Both the position numbers and the translations under genes were made by a program. Positions 47,238 through 57,225 of a DNA stretch of 64,000 nt are shown here, piece after piece. The first letter of the stretch is position 1, and each line of letters starts with the position of its first letter. A model generated the notes under the pieces. That model saw nothing but the letters and a program-made list of their open reading frames with translations. It was not told where the DNA came from and made no database searches. Where the stretch lies: the NCBI GenBank assembly GCA_019751875.1, contig JAIEMV010000003.1, forward strand, positions 248,001-312,000, given 5' to 3'. Origin of the DNA: Hyphomicrobium sp. GTDB taxonomy: Bacteria; Pseudomonadota; Alphaproteobacteria; Rhizobiales; Hyphomicrobiaceae.

Positions 47238-47265
47238 CTTGATCCTGGCGCCGCGATCCCCAAAT
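47238..47265 (+). promoter_or_regulatory. Candidate sigma-32 (RpoH) promoter of lon
   Basis: CTTGATC, 13 bp, CCCCAAAT: close to the heat-shock consensus CTTGAAA with CCCCATNT at the usual spacing. It lies about 215 bp upstream of lon, a classical heat-shock gene. Confidence 0.55.
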
Positions 47266-47435
47266 GTTCACTCCGGACCAGCGGTCTCATTCGACGGTTC
47301 CCTTCTTCCGTTTGCGGACGTAGGGTCGGCGTGCACCGTGGGTAGCCAGCTCTAGACCGGGCCGAGGGACAGTCCGCCTCATTGGGGACAATCCACCGGG
47401 CTAATAGGCTTTTAGAGCATGAAGCAAGGCGAGGA

Positions 47436-47455
47436 GAATTAGCGTAAGCTAATTC
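47436..47455 (+). promoter_or_regulatory. Inverted repeat in the lon leader
   Basis: GAATTAGC-GTAA-GCTAATTC, an eight-base-pair perfect stem 22 bases before the lon start codon. It could be an operator or an RNA hairpin affecting translation. Confidence 0.45.
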
Positions 47456-47477
47456 AACTCCAGTCAAAGGTAGAGCC

Positions 47478-49904
47478 ATGAGCGAAGACAAGACGGCACG
47501 CGAAAAGGCAGGCGGACGGACGCTTTATCCGGTCCTCCCCCTGCGCGACATCGTCGTGTTCCCGTACATGATCGTGCCGCTGTTCGTCGGGCGTGAGAAG
47601 TCGATCAACGCCCTGGGCGAGGTCATGAATGCCGACAAGCACATCCTGCTTGCCGCGCAGAAGAACGCTGGCGACGACGACCCCGCAACCGATGCGATTT
47701 ATGAAACCGGCACGCTCGCGTCTGTGCTGCAGCTGTTGAAGCTGCCGGACGGCACCGTGAAGGTGCTCGTCGAAGGCGTCGCGCGCGCGAAAATCGTCCG
47801 CTACACGGACAACCCGGATTTCTTCGAAGCGGAAGTCGAGAAGATCCCGGAGGTCGAAGGTGCGAAGGACGAGATCGAGGCGCTTGCGCGCTCGGCCGTG
47901 TCGCAGTTCGAGAGCTATGTGAAGCTCAACAAGAAGATCTCGCCTGAAGTGCTCGGCACCGTCGCGCAGATCGAGGACTACTCCAAGCTCGCCGATACGA
48001 TCGCTTCCCATCTCGCGATCAAGATCGCCGACAAGCAGGAGATCCTCGAGACGACGACGATCTCGGAGCGGCTCGAGAAGGTCTACACGCTCATGGAGAG
48101 CGAGATTTCTGTTCTCCAGGTTGAGAAGCGCATTCGCTCTCGCGTCAAACGTCAGATGGAGAAGACGCAGCGCGAGTACTATTTGAATGAGCAGATGAAG
48201 GCCATTCAGAAGGAACTCGGCGACAACGACGAGCGCGACGACATCTCCGAGTTCGAAGAGAAAATCGAGAGCACCAAGCTGTCGAAGGAAGCCAAGGACA
48301 AGGCGCTCGCTGAGCTTAAGAAGCTCAAGCAAATGAGCCCGATGTCGGCTGAAGCGACGGTGGTGCGCAATTATCTCGATTGGCTCCTGTCCATCCCGTG
48401 GGGCGTCAAGGGCAAGGTCAAGAAGGACCTCGACGAGGCCCAGCAGGTCCTCGACGCGGAGCACTATGGCCTGGAGAAGGTCAAGGAGCGCATCCTCGAA
48501 TATCTTGCTGTGCAGGCGCGCACGAATAAGCTCAAGGGGCCGATCCTCTGCCTCGTCGGACCTCCCGGCGTGGGCAAGACCTCGCTCGGCAAGTCGATCG
48601 CGAATGCCACGGGCCGTGAGTTCGTGCGCATGTCACTTGGCGGCGTGCGCGACGAAGCGGAAATCCGCGGTCATCGCCGCACCTACATCGGCTCGATGCC
48701 CGGCAAGGTCATTCAGTCGATGAAGAAGGCGAAGCGGACGAACCCGCTGTTCCTGCTCGATGAGATCGACAAGATGGGCCAGGACTTCCGTGGTGATCCC
48801 GCGGCGGCGCTTCTCGAGGTTCTCGACCCCGAGCAGAACTCGTCGTTCAACGATCATTACCTCGAGGTCGACTACGACTTGTCGGGCGTGATGTTCGTAA
48901 CCACGGCGAATACGCTGAACATTCCGCCGGCGCTTCTGGACCGCATGGAGATCATTCGTCTTGCCGGTTACACGGAAGACGAGAAGGTTGAGATCGCCAA
49001 ACGGCATTTGCTTGCAGAACAGGCGAGCGCGCACGGTCTGGAAGCCGGCGAGTGGACTGTCGACGATGCCGCGATCCTGGAAGTCATTCGCCGCTACACG
49101 CGGGAAGCGGGCGTTCGCTCGCTCGAGCGTGAAATGGCGAAACTCGCCCGCAAGGCCGTGAAGGAAATCCTGACGAGCGACCGTAAGACGGTCCATGTCA
49201 CGGCTGACAACGTGAAGGATTACCTGGGCGTTCCGAAGCATCGCTATGGCGAGGCGGAACTCGAGGACCAGATCGGCATCGTGACGGGTCTTGCCTGGAC
49301 CGAAGTTGGCGGCGAGTTGCTCACCATCGAAGGCGTCATGATGCCCGGGAAGGGCAAAATGACGGTGACGGGCAACCTGCGCGACGTGATGAAGGAGTCG
49401 ATTTCTGCGGCGAACGCCTACGTTCGCTCTCGTTCGGTCGACTTCGGCATCCGTCCGTCGCTGTTCGAGAAGAAGGACATCCACGTGCATGTGCCGGAAG
49501 GCGCGACGCCGAAGGATGGTCCGTCTGCCGGCGTGGCGATGGGCACGGCCATCATTTCGGTTCTCACCGGTATCCCGGTGCGTAAGGATGTGGCGATGAC
49601 CGGCGAAATCACGCTGCGCGGCCGTGTGCTTCCGATCGGCGGGTTGAAAGAAAAACTGCTCGCCGCGCTGCGCGGTGGGATCAAGACCGTCTGCATCCCG
49701 GAGGAGAACGTCAAGGATCTGGCGGATATCCCTGAGGAAGTGAAGAAGAAGCTCGAAATCGTTCCAGTGACGCGCATGGAAGACGTTCTCAAGATCGCCC
49801 TCGTGCGCCAGCCTGAGGCGATCACGTGGGAAGACGTGGCGGCGGAAGCTGCTGCCGATGTCGACGGGGTCGGGAAAGACGGTTCGCGCATTACCGCGCA
49901 CTGA
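47478..49904 (+). CDS. lon: ATP-dependent protease Lon
   Basis: Lon degrades damaged and regulatory proteins. The 808-residue protein has the N-terminal substrate-binding domain ([20 protein letters not shown]), the AAA+ module with Walker [10 protein letters not shown] and Walker [10 protein letters not shown], and the peptidase domain with the catalytic Ser in [11 protein letters not shown] and Lys in [10 protein letters not shown]. An intrinsic terminator follows. A heat-shock-type promoter lies upstream. Confidence 0.97.
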   Translation: MSEDKTAREKAGGRTLYPVLPLRDIVVFPYMIVPLFVGREKSINALGEVMNADKHILLAAQKNAGDDDPATDAIYETGTLASVLQLLKLPDGTVKVLVEGVARAKIVRYTDNPDFFEAEVEKIPEVEGAKDEIEALARSAVSQFESYVKLNKKISPEVLGTVAQIEDYSKLADTIASHLAIKIADKQEILETTTISERLEKVYTLMESEISVLQVEKRIRSRVKRQMEKTQREYYLNEQMKAIQKELGDNDERDDISEFEEKIESTKLSKEAKDKALAELKKLKQMSPMSAEATVVRNYLDWLLSIPWGVKGKVKKDLDEAQQVLDAEHYGLEKVKERILEYLAVQARTNKLKGPILCLVGPPGVGKTSLGKSIANATGREFVRMSLGGVRDEAEIRGHRRTYIGSMPGKVIQSMKKAKRTNPLFLLDEIDKMGQDFRGDPAAALLEVLDPEQNSSFNDHYLEVDYDLSGVMFVTTANTLNIPPALLDRMEIIRLAGYTEDEKVEIAKRHLLAEQASAHGLEAGEWTVDDAAILEVIRRYTREAGVRSLEREMAKLARKAVKEILTSDRKTVHVTADNVKDYLGVPKHRYGEAELEDQIGIVTGLAWTEVGGELLTIEGVMMPGKGKMTVTGNLRDVMKESISAANAYVRSRSVDFGIRPSLFEKKDIHVHVPEGATPKDGPSAGVAMGTAIISVLTGIPVRKDVAMTGEITLRGRVLPIGGLKEKLLAALRGGIKTVCIPEENVKDLADIPEEVKKKLEIVPVTRMEDVLKIALVRQPEAITWEDVAAEAAADVDGVGKDGSRITAH

Positions 49905-49921
49905 TTCAATCACATGGTTGA

Positions 49922-49957
49922 GACCTCGCGGCAGGGATGTCGCGGGGTCTTTCTTTT
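49922..49957 (+). terminator. Intrinsic terminator after lon
   Basis: GACCTCGCG pairs with CGCGGGGTC (one G-U pair) across a ten-base loop, followed by TTTCTTTT. Confidence 0.85.
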
Positions 49958-50164
49958 CAATGTGTTCCAGCTTTCTGCGTGCATCTGAAGGGCGCAATCA
50001 GGGCGTTTTTTGATCGAAAAATGGCGGTTTTTCTGCTTGACGCTCTGGTTGTTTCAGCGCTTTGTGCCGTCGCAAAATATCGCAACACGGTGCGCTTTTC
50101 TTCGCTGCTTGCCGCGCGCGCTGCAAACCGTTCCGAAATTCCACCACCCACAAGGACGTAACCG

Positions 50165-50437
50165 ATGAGCAAGAAAGATTTGGTCGATGCTATTTCGCGA
50201 GATTGCGAACTGACGAAAGAAAAGGCCACGGCTGTTGTTGACGCTGTCGTCGGTCACATCCGGTCTTCGCTTGCAAATGGTTCGGAAGTTCGCCTTCCCG
50301 ATTTCGGTACCTTCAAGGTTTCGGCTCGTAAGGAACGCGAAGGGCGCAATCCATCCACGGGCGCCACGATCAAAATTCCGGCCTCGAAGGTCGCTAAATT
50401 CACGCCAGCGAAGGGCTTGAAAGACGCCTTGAATTGA
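50165..50437 (+). CDS. hupB: HU-family DNA-binding protein
   Basis: A 90-residue nucleoid protein that bends DNA. The pattern MSKKDLVDAIS, VRLPDFGTFKVSARKEREGRNP with the GRNP beta-arm tip, and KFTPAKGLKDALN is that of HU. The gene has its own leader and lies after lon, its usual place in this order. A GC hairpin (CCCGAGCGC/GCGCTCGGG) follows at about 50455-50475. Confidence 0.96.
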   Translation: MSKKDLVDAISRDCELTKEKATAVVDAVVGHIRSSLANGSEVRLPDFGTFKVSARKEREGRNPSTGATIKIPASKVAKFTPAKGLKDALN

Positions 50438-50484
50438 TCGGCTCATGCCGGTGATCCCGAGCGCGATGCGCTCGGGCCAGCTCT

Positions 50485-50578
50485 GTAAGGGCGGCGCTTG
50501 CGCCGGGCGGCTTGCCGCCTAAGCCCTTCGGGCTTATGCCAGACGCACGCGGGAGGTTAGCTCAGCGGTAGAGCGCTT
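50485..50578 (+). repeat. 94-bp direct repeat, copy 1, with a truncated tRNA-Val
   Basis: Identical to 50633-50726 except for two bases. It holds three small hairpins (GGCGCTTGCGCC, GGCGGCTTGCCGCC, TAAGCCCTTCGGGCTTA) and then the first 28 nt of tRNA-Val (50551-50578). The tRNA sequence stops at the anticodon stem and continues into unrelated hairpin sequence, so this copy cannot make a tRNA. Confidence 0.85.
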
Positions 50579-50632
50579 ATTGAGTTTACTCACGCACGCT
50601 GATCTGATCGCTAAAGCGATCAGGCGTGCTCC

Positions 50633-50773
<141 letters not shown>

Positions 50774-50780
50774 TATTTCT

Positions 50781-51368
50781 CTCACGCTTGCTGATCCTCG
50801 CTGCGCTCGGGCAAGCCCCGAGGGGCGCGGCTTGCCGCGGGCGCCCTTGGCGCCTTGCCGCTTCCCGGCATTGTTCTTCTCACGCTTGCTGATCCTCGCT
50901 GCGCTCGGGCAAGCTCCGAGGGGCGCGGCTTGCCGCGGGCGCCCTTGGCGCCTTGCCGCTTCCCGGCATTGTTCTTCTCACGCTTGCTGATCCTCGCTGC
51001 GCTCGGGCAAGCTCCGAGGGGCGCGGCTTGCCGCGGGCGCCCTTGGCGCCTTGCCGCTTCCCGGCATTGTTCTTCTCACGCTTGCTGTTCCTCGCTGCGC
51101 TCGGGCAAGCTACGAGGCGCGCGGCTCGCCGCGGGCGCGCTTGGCGCCTTGCCGCTTGGCGGCATTGTTCCTCTCACGCTTGCTGATCCTCGCTGCGCTC
51201 GGGCAAGCTCCGAGGGGCGCGGCTTGTCGCGGGCGCCTTTGGCGCTTTGCCGCTTCCCGGCATTGTTCTTCTCACGCTTGCTGATCCTCGCTGCGCTCGG
51301 GCAAGCTACGAGGCGCGCGGCTCGCCGCGGGCGCGCTTGGCGCCTTGCCGCTTCGCGGGGCGTTGCTC
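50781..51368 (+). repeat. Tandem array of six 98-bp units after tRNA-Val
   Basis: Units start with CTCACGCTTGCTG at 50781, 50879, 50977, 51075, 51173 and 51271, an exact period of 98. Units 1-3 are almost identical; 4-6 differ by scattered substitutions and no indels. Each unit contains several GC-rich inverted repeats (GCTTGC...GCAAGC, CCGCGGGC-type, GGCGCC-N3-GGCGCC). The array and the following 110 bases hold no supported gene: the frames across it are shifted copies of the repeat. Confidence 0.9.
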
Positions 51369-51478
51369 CCCGGCTTGGATTTTTTCTCTAAGGCGCGCAG
51401 GTCTGCGTACGACAACGCCACTTGGCGAAGCTGTCACTTCGGGTTAGTTGCGAACAGCCATTCAACCCGGAGAGCTTC

Positions 51479-51985
51479 ATGTCCGTCACGATGTATCAGA
51501 TTGCCGTTCCGTCGTTTCAGAAGCATTTGCATGCTCTCGACGGGGTCATCGACAAGGCTATGGCTTATGCGACCGCGAAGAAGATCGCGCCCGAGACGTT
51601 GCTGACGGCGCGGCTCTATCCAGACATGTTCAACTTTACACGGCAGGTTCAGGAGACTTGCAAGTTTGCGGCGCTCTCCATGCAGCGATTGGCGACCGTC
51701 GAGGGGGTCGTAGAAGCCGACAGCGAAAAAACGTTTGAGGAATTGAAAGCGCGGATTGCACGGACCCTCGATGTGCTCGCAAGCGTCAAGCCCGAGCAGA
51801 TGGACGGCTCGGACGAGCGGCAAATCACCATCAAGGTCGGCCCGAACGAAATGAGCTTTTCCGGGCGTGACTACCTGCTGCATTTCGCATTGCCGAACTT
51901 CTATTTTCACGCATCGACAGCGTACGGCATCCTGCGCCACAACGGGGTTGAAATCGGCAAGCGGGATTTTATGCGGCGGACTTGA
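51479..51985 (+). CDS. DUF1993-family protein
   Basis: A 168-residue cytosolic protein matching DUF1993: MYQIAVPSFQKHLHALDGVIDKA, LLTARLYPDMFNFTRQVQ, ETCKFAALSMQRLA, and the C-terminal FALPNFYFHASTAYGILRHNGVEIGKRDF. The fold is a DinB-like four-helix bundle; biochemical function is unknown. The start ATG at 51479 follows CGGAGAG. The gene lies between two tRNA-linked repeat blocks. Confidence 0.85.
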   Translation: MSVTMYQIAVPSFQKHLHALDGVIDKAMAYATAKKIAPETLLTARLYPDMFNFTRQVQETCKFAALSMQRLATVEGVVEADSEKTFEELKARIARTLDVLASVKPEQMDGSDERQITIKVGPNEMSFSGRDYLLHFALPNFYFHASTAYGILRHNGVEIGKRDFMRRT

Positions 51986-52185
51986 TGTGGCAGGCACCGC
52001 TCAGGTCCGTCAGTCAGGGGCCGGCAAATGGCGGGCGGCGATCCTGGAAGCCGGGCCGCACGACATGGCTGTGCGGACGGCCGCCTCGGAAAATCCAGGA
52101 AGTGCGCTTGACTTCAGGGGGGCGAACTCGTAGTGAACGCACCGTGACACGCGCGACGCCGTTGGCTCGCGTGATCTACCGGTTT

Positions 52186-52262
52186 GCGGGAGTAGCTCAG
52201 TTGGTTAGAGCGCCGCCCTGTCACGGCGGAGGCCGCGGGTTCAAGTCCCGTCTCTCGCGCCA
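52186..52262 (+). tRNA. tRNA-Asp (GTC)
   Basis: A 77-nt cloverleaf with acceptor GCGGGAG/CTCTCGC (one G-U pair), D-arm GCTC/GAGC, anticodon stem CCGCC/GGCGG with loop CTGTCAC (anticodon GTC), T-arm with TTCAAGT and an encoded CCA. Confidence 0.95.
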
Positions 52263-52270
52263 TTATCTCT

Positions 52271-52420
52271 CTCACGCTTGCTGATTCTCGCTGCGCTCGG
52301 GCAAGCTCCGAGGGGCGCGGCTTGCCGCGGGCGCCCTTGGCGCCTTGCCGCTTTCGCGGCGTTGTTCTCTCACACTTGCTGATCCTTGCTGCGCTCGGGC
52401 AAGCTCCGGGCTTGTGGCGC
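52271..52420 (+). repeat. Copies of the 98-bp repeat after tRNA-Asp
   Basis: One full unit (52271-52368) and the first half of another (from 52369), again in exact 98-bp register, starting eight bases after the tRNA-Asp end. They match the array behind tRNA-Val. Confidence 0.85.
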
Positions 52421-52513
52421 GCGTCCTCGGCCCTGTCCGGCCTTTCGCTCCGGCTTCTGCCGCGTGCTATTCAAGACCGCCGAGAGCGAAATGTGCGAAT
52501 GGGGTGGGTTGCG

Positions 52514-53047
52514 ATGGACTGGCTTTCGGAGCTCGCAACTTGGGCTTGGGCGCGGCACCACAATGAGTGGAGCTGGTATATCCGGCCGGTTTTCCTGATC
52601 CCATATTGCTGGTTCGCCTGGCGGCGCAGTTTGGGTGGGATCGCATTGACGTTGCTCGCGCTTCTGACGAGCATGTTCTGGTTCCCGGCTCCTGAGACGC
52701 CCTCGCCTTTGGCTCTGGAGGTGTTGGCGGCTGAAAAAAAGTATCTGCTCGGCCCCTGGACCTGGTGGAAGCTGGCTATTGCACTTCTCGTGCCGGGGAC
52801 ACTTGTTGCGCTGGCGCTGGCGTTCTGGAGGCGTTCATTCGCTTGGGGCCTCGTGGTCGTCAACACAATGGTTTTGGCTAAAGTCGGTTGGACCTTTGTG
52901 TTTTTCAGCTATGACGGCGCGGTCTATCATCTGGTCCCCGCGGCGCTTGGATTGGCGATCTGCAATGCAGTGCTTGGAGCCGCCTGGTGGTGGAACGGCC
53001 GCCCCAAGACATCTGGTCCGGTTGCGCGCGGGGGAGGGGTGCGTTAA
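52514..53047 (+). CDS. Hypothetical multi-pass membrane protein, 177 aa
   Basis: Five or so hydrophobic segments (FLIPYCWFAW, GIALTLLALLTSMFWFPAP, LAIALLVPGTLVALALAFW, FAWGLVVVNTMVLAKVGWTFVF, LVPAALGLAICNAVLGAAW). The opening MDWLSELATWAWARHHNEWSW and the TSMFWFPAPE turn match, from memory, a conserved uncharacterised membrane family. The start at 52514 has GGTGGG upstream; ATG 52499 is an alternative. It ends 56 bp before nuoA. Confidence 0.6.
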   Translation: MDWLSELATWAWARHHNEWSWYIRPVFLIPYCWFAWRRSLGGIALTLLALLTSMFWFPAPETPSPLALEVLAAEKKYLLGPWTWWKLAIALLVPGTLVALALAFWRRSFAWGLVVVNTMVLAKVGWTFVFFSYDGAVYHLVPAALGLAICNAVLGAAWWWNGRPKTSGPVARGGGVR

Positions 53048-53103
53048 CAGGGTCTGGAGTGTGATGCGCTTGTTGAACGTGGCGCAAAACCTAGGAGAAC
53101 CCG

Positions 53104-53469
53104 GTGGATCAACTGCTCACCGACTATCTGCCGCTCGCCGTATTTCTCGGCGTGTCGCTCGCCTTCATGGGCATCCTGATGATCGCGCCGTTCCTGGTGG
53201 CCGTGCGCAATCCGGATTCGGAGAAAGTTTCCGCGTACGAATGCGGGTTCAACGCTTTCGACGACGCGCGCATGAAATTCGACGTTCGCTTCTACCTAGT
53301 ATCGATCCTGTTCATTATCTTTGACCTGGAAGTGGCGTTTCTCTTTCCATGGGCGGTCGTGTTCAAGGATCTGGGGGTCTCCGGTTTCTGGTCGATGATG
53401 GTGTTCCTCGGTGTGCTCACCATCGGCTTCATCTACGAGTGGCGCAAAGGAGCGCTCGAATGGGATTGA
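53104..53469 (+). CDS. nuoA: NADH-quinone oxidoreductase subunit A
   Basis: A 121-residue three-helix membrane subunit of Complex I. It starts with GTG at 53104 after AGGAGA. The conserved loop [43 protein letters not shown] is present. Its stop overlaps the start of nuoB by ten bases. It begins the nuo operon. Confidence 0.96.
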   Translation: MDQLLTDYLPLAVFLGVSLAFMGILMIAPFLVAVRNPDSEKVSAYECGFNAFDDARMKFDVRFYLVSILFIIFDLEVAFLFPWAVVFKDLGVSGFWSMMVFLGVLTIGFIYEWRKGALEWD

Positions 53470-54044
53470 TCGTACCGCCCGACTACCGCGAGCGGCTGAC
53501 GTACGAGACGGCCAAGGAAGGCCTCGGCGGTCCGGGCATTATCAAGCCCGGCGATCCGAGCTTCACCGCGATTTCGAATGAACTCGCCGACAAGGGCTTT
53601 CTGGTCACCACCACGGATGATCTCATCAACTGGGCGCGCACCGGATCGCTCATGTGGATGACGTTCGGTCTTGCGTGCTGCGCGGTGGAGATGATGCAGG
53701 CGTCGATGCCGCGATACGATCTGGAGCGTTTCGGCTTTGCGCCGCGCGCCAGCCCGCGTCAGTCCGATGTAATGATCGTCGCCGGCACGCTGACCAACAA
53801 AATGGCGCCGGCGCTGCGCAAGGTCTACGACCAGATGCCCGAGCCGCGGTACGTGATCTCGATGGGTTCGTGTGCCAACGGCGGCGGCTATTATCATTAC
53901 TCCTACGCGGTCGTGCGCGGATGCGACCGCATCGTGCCGGTCGACATCTACGTTCCGGGCTGTCCGCCGACGGCGGAGGCGCTGCTCTACGGCGTGCTTC
54001 TGCTGCAGCGGAAGATCCGTCGTACCGGCACGATCGAGCGGTGA
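53460..54044 (+). CDS. nuoB: NADH-quinone oxidoreductase subunit B
   Basis: The 194-residue subunit that carries cluster N2, the last iron-sulfur centre before quinone. Ligand cysteines are in [21 protein letters not shown] and [13 protein letters not shown] start at 53460 overlaps nuoA and matches family length. Confidence 0.97.
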   Translation: MGLIVPPDYRERLTYETAKEGLGGPGIIKPGDPSFTAISNELADKGFLVTTTDDLINWARTGSLMWMTFGLACCAVEMMQASMPRYDLERFGFAPRASPRQSDVMIVAGTLTNKMAPALRKVYDQMPEPRYVISMGSCANGGGYYHYSYAVVRGCDRIVPVDIYVPGCPPTAEALLYGVLLLQRKIRRTGTIER

Positions 54045-54045
54045 C

Positions 54046-54654
54046 ATGAGCGAAATTCTCAAAGAACTCGGCGAGTATGTTGAGCTGAAGCTCGGCTCTC
54101 ACGTGCGCGGCGTGGATGTGCGCTACGGGGAACTGACGGTGACGATCGATCGCGATCAAATCGCCAAAGTTCTACGCTTTCTGCGCGATGACGGCCGGTG
54201 CCGGTTCGAGGTTCTGATCGACATCTGCGGCGTAGATTACCCGGAGCGCGCGGAGCGGTTCGATGTCGTTTATCACTTGCTGTCGCCCCGGCTGAACCAG
54301 CGCATTCGGATCAAGCTCTCGACCGACGATGCGACCCCGGTTGCGAGTGCGGTCGAAATCTTTGCCGCCGCCAACTGGTTCGAGCGCGAAGCCTACGACA
54401 TGTACGGCATTCTTTTTTCCGGCCATCCGGATCTGCGCCGTCTCTTAACGGATTATGGCTTTCAGGGTTTCCCGCTGCGGAAGGATTTCCCGCTCACGGG
54501 CTATGTCGAGGTTCGTTACGACGATGCGAAAAAGCGCGTCGTTTATGAGCCTGTGAAACTGACGCAGGAATTTCGCAACTTCGATTTTGAAAGCCCCTGG
54601 GAGGGGATGACCGGAAACGTCCTGCCCGGCGACGAGAAAGCCACCCGTTCCTGA
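54046..54654 (+). CDS. nuoC: NADH-quinone oxidoreductase subunit C
   Basis: A 202-residue peripheral-arm subunit (30-kDa family). Family blocks are [56 protein letters not shown] and [20 protein letters not shown]. It is separate from nuoD, unlike the fused NuoCD of enterobacteria, and starts one base after the nuoB stop. Confidence 0.97.
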   Translation: MSEILKELGEYVELKLGSHVRGVDVRYGELTVTIDRDQIAKVLRFLRDDGRCRFEVLIDICGVDYPERAERFDVVYHLLSPRLNQRIRIKLSTDDATPVASAVEIFAAANWFEREAYDMYGILFSGHPDLRRLLTDYGFQGFPLRKDFPLTGYVEVRYDDAKKRVVYEPVKLTQEFRNFDFESPWEGMTGNVLPGDEKATRS

Positions 54655-54677
54655 AACGCCCGGTGAGAGGGCCGTCC

Positions 54678-55124
54678 ATGCTCGAAGACGATCCGAGGCT
54701 TGCGATGATCCGCGGCAACGCAGCGCTGGTGCTTGAAGAGCTGGGTCCGATCGCCGGCATTGCGTTTGATTATGGCCCACAGTCGATTGCTTGGGTCGAT
54801 GGTTATATCGAGCGTCAGCGGCTGCGGATGGACGATCCCGACGCCGTAGCCAATCTCGTCTCAGTGCTCGGCTCCTATCTCGGCGAAGCGGTGATTGCGG
54901 CGGCAGGCGGCTCATGGGATGTGCACGAGCGCGACGAGATCGGCGTTCGCTTCGATAATGGTGACTGGTGCTTCCCGTTTTCGAAAGTTGCCAAGCAGTT
55001 CGCGTGCGGTACGGCGGAGGGCGGTGAGTCGATCCTGTCGTTCTATAACGTCAGCATCGCCTTCATCGCCGGCGGGCAGTTGGCAGGGGTTCAGGCCGCA
55101 AACGACGCGGAGGCGCCGCAATGA
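54678..55124 (+). CDS. Hypothetical protein within the nuo operon, 148 aa
   Basis: A soluble protein with helical character (DPRLAMIRGNAALVLEELG) and a central YLGEAVIAAAGGSWDVHE, followed by WCFPFSKVAKQFA. The GEAVIAAAGGSW pattern recalls uncharacterised DUF3806-type proteins, but I do not claim it. GAGAGGG precedes the ATG at 54678. Its stop overlaps the next start in ATGA, so it is co-transcribed with the following two genes between nuoC and nuoD. Confidence 0.6.
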   Translation: MLEDDPRLAMIRGNAALVLEELGPIAGIAFDYGPQSIAWVDGYIERQRLRMDDPDAVANLVSVLGSYLGEAVIAAAGGSWDVHERDEIGVRFDNGDWCFPFSKVAKQFACGTAEGGESILSFYNVSIAFIAGGQLAGVQAANDAEAPQ

Positions 55125-55588
55125 AGGATACGCTGAAGGCCGGTGAGATGGCGCGACTCGACTACAAAGTGCCCGCGAATAAGACGGTGCCCCATCTCTA
55201 TCCGGAAGCGCACGATTTTCAGATAATGCCGACGGTGTTCGCCACCGGGTTCATGGTGGGGCTCATGGAATGGGCCTGCATGAAGGTGCTGGAACCACAT
55301 CTGGAACCCGGAGAGGGGAGCCTCGGCGTTCACATCGACGTCTCGCACATTGCAGCGACGGTGCCGGGGCAGGTGGTCAGGGTGGATGCCACATGCACGG
55401 GCGTCACCGGACGGCGCATCGGATTTACGGTCGTCGCCCATGACGGTTTGGAGAAGATCGGCGAAGGCCGGCACGAGCGCATTGTGGTGTCTTGGGAGAG
55501 ATTCGTGGTGCGCGTGAACGAAAAGGCCAAGCGGGCGCGGGTCGGCGAGATCGGCACGCCTCGTGGCACTGCAGGTAACGCTGCATGA
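55121..55588 (+). CDS. Hotdog thioesterase (FlK-like) within the nuo operon
   Basis: A 155-residue single hotdog-fold protein with the FlK-like pattern: FATGFMVGLMEWACMKVLEPHL, VHIDVSHIAATVPGQVVRVDATC and GRRIGFTVVAHDGLEKIGEGRHER. It should hydrolyse a small acyl-CoA. It starts in ATGA overlap with the upstream gene and ends in ATGA overlap with the GFA gene. A partial paralogue lies at 1-387. Confidence 0.75.
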   Translation: MKDTLKAGEMARLDYKVPANKTVPHLYPEAHDFQIMPTVFATGFMVGLMEWACMKVLEPHLEPGEGSLGVHIDVSHIAATVPGQVVRVDATCTGVTGRRIGFTVVAHDGLEKIGEGRHERIVVSWERFVVRVNEKAKRARVGEIGTPRGTAGNAA

Positions 55589-56022
55589 GCGGGGAAATAC
55601 CGGTTTCGGGTCATTGCCTCTGCGGTGCGGTCGGATTCACGGCCGCGGCCTTGTCGCCAGACGTGACGGCCTGCCACTGCACCATGTGCAGCCGGTGGGG
55701 CGGTGGCGTCGCCCTGTCGATCGATATTGAGACCGCCCCGGTGTTCACGGGTGAGGACAACCTTGGAGTCTACAAGTCGTCCGACTGGGGCGAGCGCGGC
55801 TTTTGTAAGCTGTGTGGGTCCAGCCTTTATTGGCGACTCTCGGGCACCGACCGCTATACCTTCTCGGCCGGCGCCCTGGACGATACGTCCCACCTCAGGC
55901 TCACCAAGGAGATCTTTATCGACGAGAAGCCGGGGTATTACACTTTCGCGAACGATACCGTCAAACAGACGGGCGACGAGGCGACCGCGGCGTTCCTCGC
56001 CGAAGCAGAGCACAGGACCTGA
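55585..56022 (+). CDS. GFA-family (CENP-V/GFA) zinc protein within the nuo operon
   Basis: A 145-residue protein with the GFA domain, named for glutathione-dependent formaldehyde-activating enzyme. Zinc-ligand cysteines are in GHCLCGAVGF, ACHCTMCSRWGG and FCKLCGSSL, and the domain ends GALDDTSHLRLTKEIFID. Most members have no proven reaction. It stands nine bases before nuoD in the operon. Confidence 0.85.
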   Translation: MSGEIPVSGHCLCGAVGFTAAALSPDVTACHCTMCSRWGGGVALSIDIETAPVFTGEDNLGVYKSSDWGERGFCKLCGSSLYWRLSGTDRYTFSAGALDDTSHLRLTKEIFIDEKPGYYTFANDTVKQTGDEATAAFLAEAEHRT

Positions 56023-56031
56023 GCACGTTTC

Positions 56032-57222
56032 ATGCCCGAGACAGAGATCCGCCAGTTCAACATCAATTTTGGGCCGCAGCATCCCGCGGCGCACGGCGTC
56101 TTGCGCCTCGTCCTGGAGCTCGACGGGGAGGTCGTGGAGCGGGTGGACCCGCACGTGGGGCTTCTGCATCGTGGCACGGAGAAGCTGATAGAGGCGAAGA
56201 CCTACACGCAGGCGATCGGCTACTTCGACCGGCTCGACTACGTTGCGCCCATGAATCAGGAGCATGCGTTCTGCCTTGCGACGGAAAAGCTGCTCGGCAT
56301 CGAGGTGCCGCGCCGGGCGCAGCTGATCCGCGTGCTCTATTCGGAGATCGGACGGCACCTGTCGCACCTGCTCAACGTGACGACACAGGCGATGGACGTT
56401 GGCGCGTTGACCCCGCCGCTGTGGGGCTTTGAAGAGCGCGAGAAGCTGATGGTCTTCTATGAGCGCGCATCAGGCTCGCGCATGCATGCAAAGTATTTTC
56501 GCGTGGGTGGTGTGCATCAGGATCTGCCGCCGGAGCTGATCGACGATATCTACAATTGGTGCGATCCGTTCCTGAAGACGCTCGACGACATTGATGGGCT
56601 TCTGACTGACAACCGGATTTTCAAGCAGCGCAACGTCGACATCGGTGTCGTGTCGCTACAGGAGGCGTTCGACTGGGGCTTTTCGGGCGTGATGGTGCGC
56701 GGGTCGGGTGCGGCTTGGGATCTGCGTAAGGCTCAGCCGTACGAATGTTACGACGAGTTCGATTTTGATATTCCGATCGGGAAGAACGGCGACTGCTATG
56801 ACCGCTATCTCTGCCGCATGGCCGAGATGCGCGAGAGTGTGAAGATCATGAAGCAGGCGTGCGATAAGTTGCGCCAGCCGGACGGCCAAGGGCCAGTAAT
56901 GACGATGAACAAGAAGGTGGCGGCGCCCAAGCGGGGCGAGATGAAGCGCTCAATGGAAGCGCTCATTCACCACTTCAAGCTCTACACGGAAGGTTTCCAC
57001 GTGCCGGCCGGCGAAGTCTATGCGTGCGTCGAGGCGCCGAAAGGTGAGTTCGGCGTGTATCTCGTGGCAGATGGTTCGAATAAGCCGTATCGCTGTAAGA
57101 TCCGCGCGCCGGGTTTTCCGCATCTGGCGGCCATGGACCACCTCAACCGTGGCCACATGCTGGCTGATGTCTCCGCCATTCTCGGCTCGCTCGACATCGT
57201 GTTCGGTGAGATCGACCGATGA
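56032..57222 (+). CDS. nuoD: NADH-quinone oxidoreductase subunit D
   Basis: The 396-residue 49-kDa subunit that forms the quinone site with NuoB. It carries [59 protein letters not shown] and the C-terminal [19 protein letters not shown]. All regions are normal. Confidence 0.97.
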   Translation: MPETEIRQFNINFGPQHPAAHGVLRLVLELDGEVVERVDPHVGLLHRGTEKLIEAKTYTQAIGYFDRLDYVAPMNQEHAFCLATEKLLGIEVPRRAQLIRVLYSEIGRHLSHLLNVTTQAMDVGALTPPLWGFEEREKLMVFYERASGSRMHAKYFRVGGVHQDLPPELIDDIYNWCDPFLKTLDDIDGLLTDNRIFKQRNVDIGVVSLQEAFDWGFSGVMVRGSGAAWDLRKAQPYECYDEFDFDIPIGKNGDCYDRYLCRMAEMRESVKIMKQACDKLRQPDGQGPVMTMNKKVAAPKRGEMKRSMEALIHHFKLYTEGFHVPAGEVYACVEAPKGEFGVYLVADGSNKPYRCKIRAPGFPHLAAMDHLNRGHMLADVSAILGSLDIVFGEIDR

Positions 57223-57225
57223 CCG

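Larger units (their letters stand above)
47142..47477. other. Intergenic region between clpX and lon
   Basis: About 335 bases with no gene. It contains the candidate heat-shock promoter (47238-47265) and an inverted repeat near the lon ribosome site (47436-47455). Confidence 0.5.

Noticed and set aside
50781..51368. Possible CRISPR array
   Set aside because: Units are head-to-tail without unique spacers, are 98 bp long, and no cas genes are near.
50855..51391. 178-codon open frame across the 98-bp array
   Set aside because: It is the repeat read through in shifting frames (98 is not a multiple of 3), with no ribosome site and low-complexity translation.
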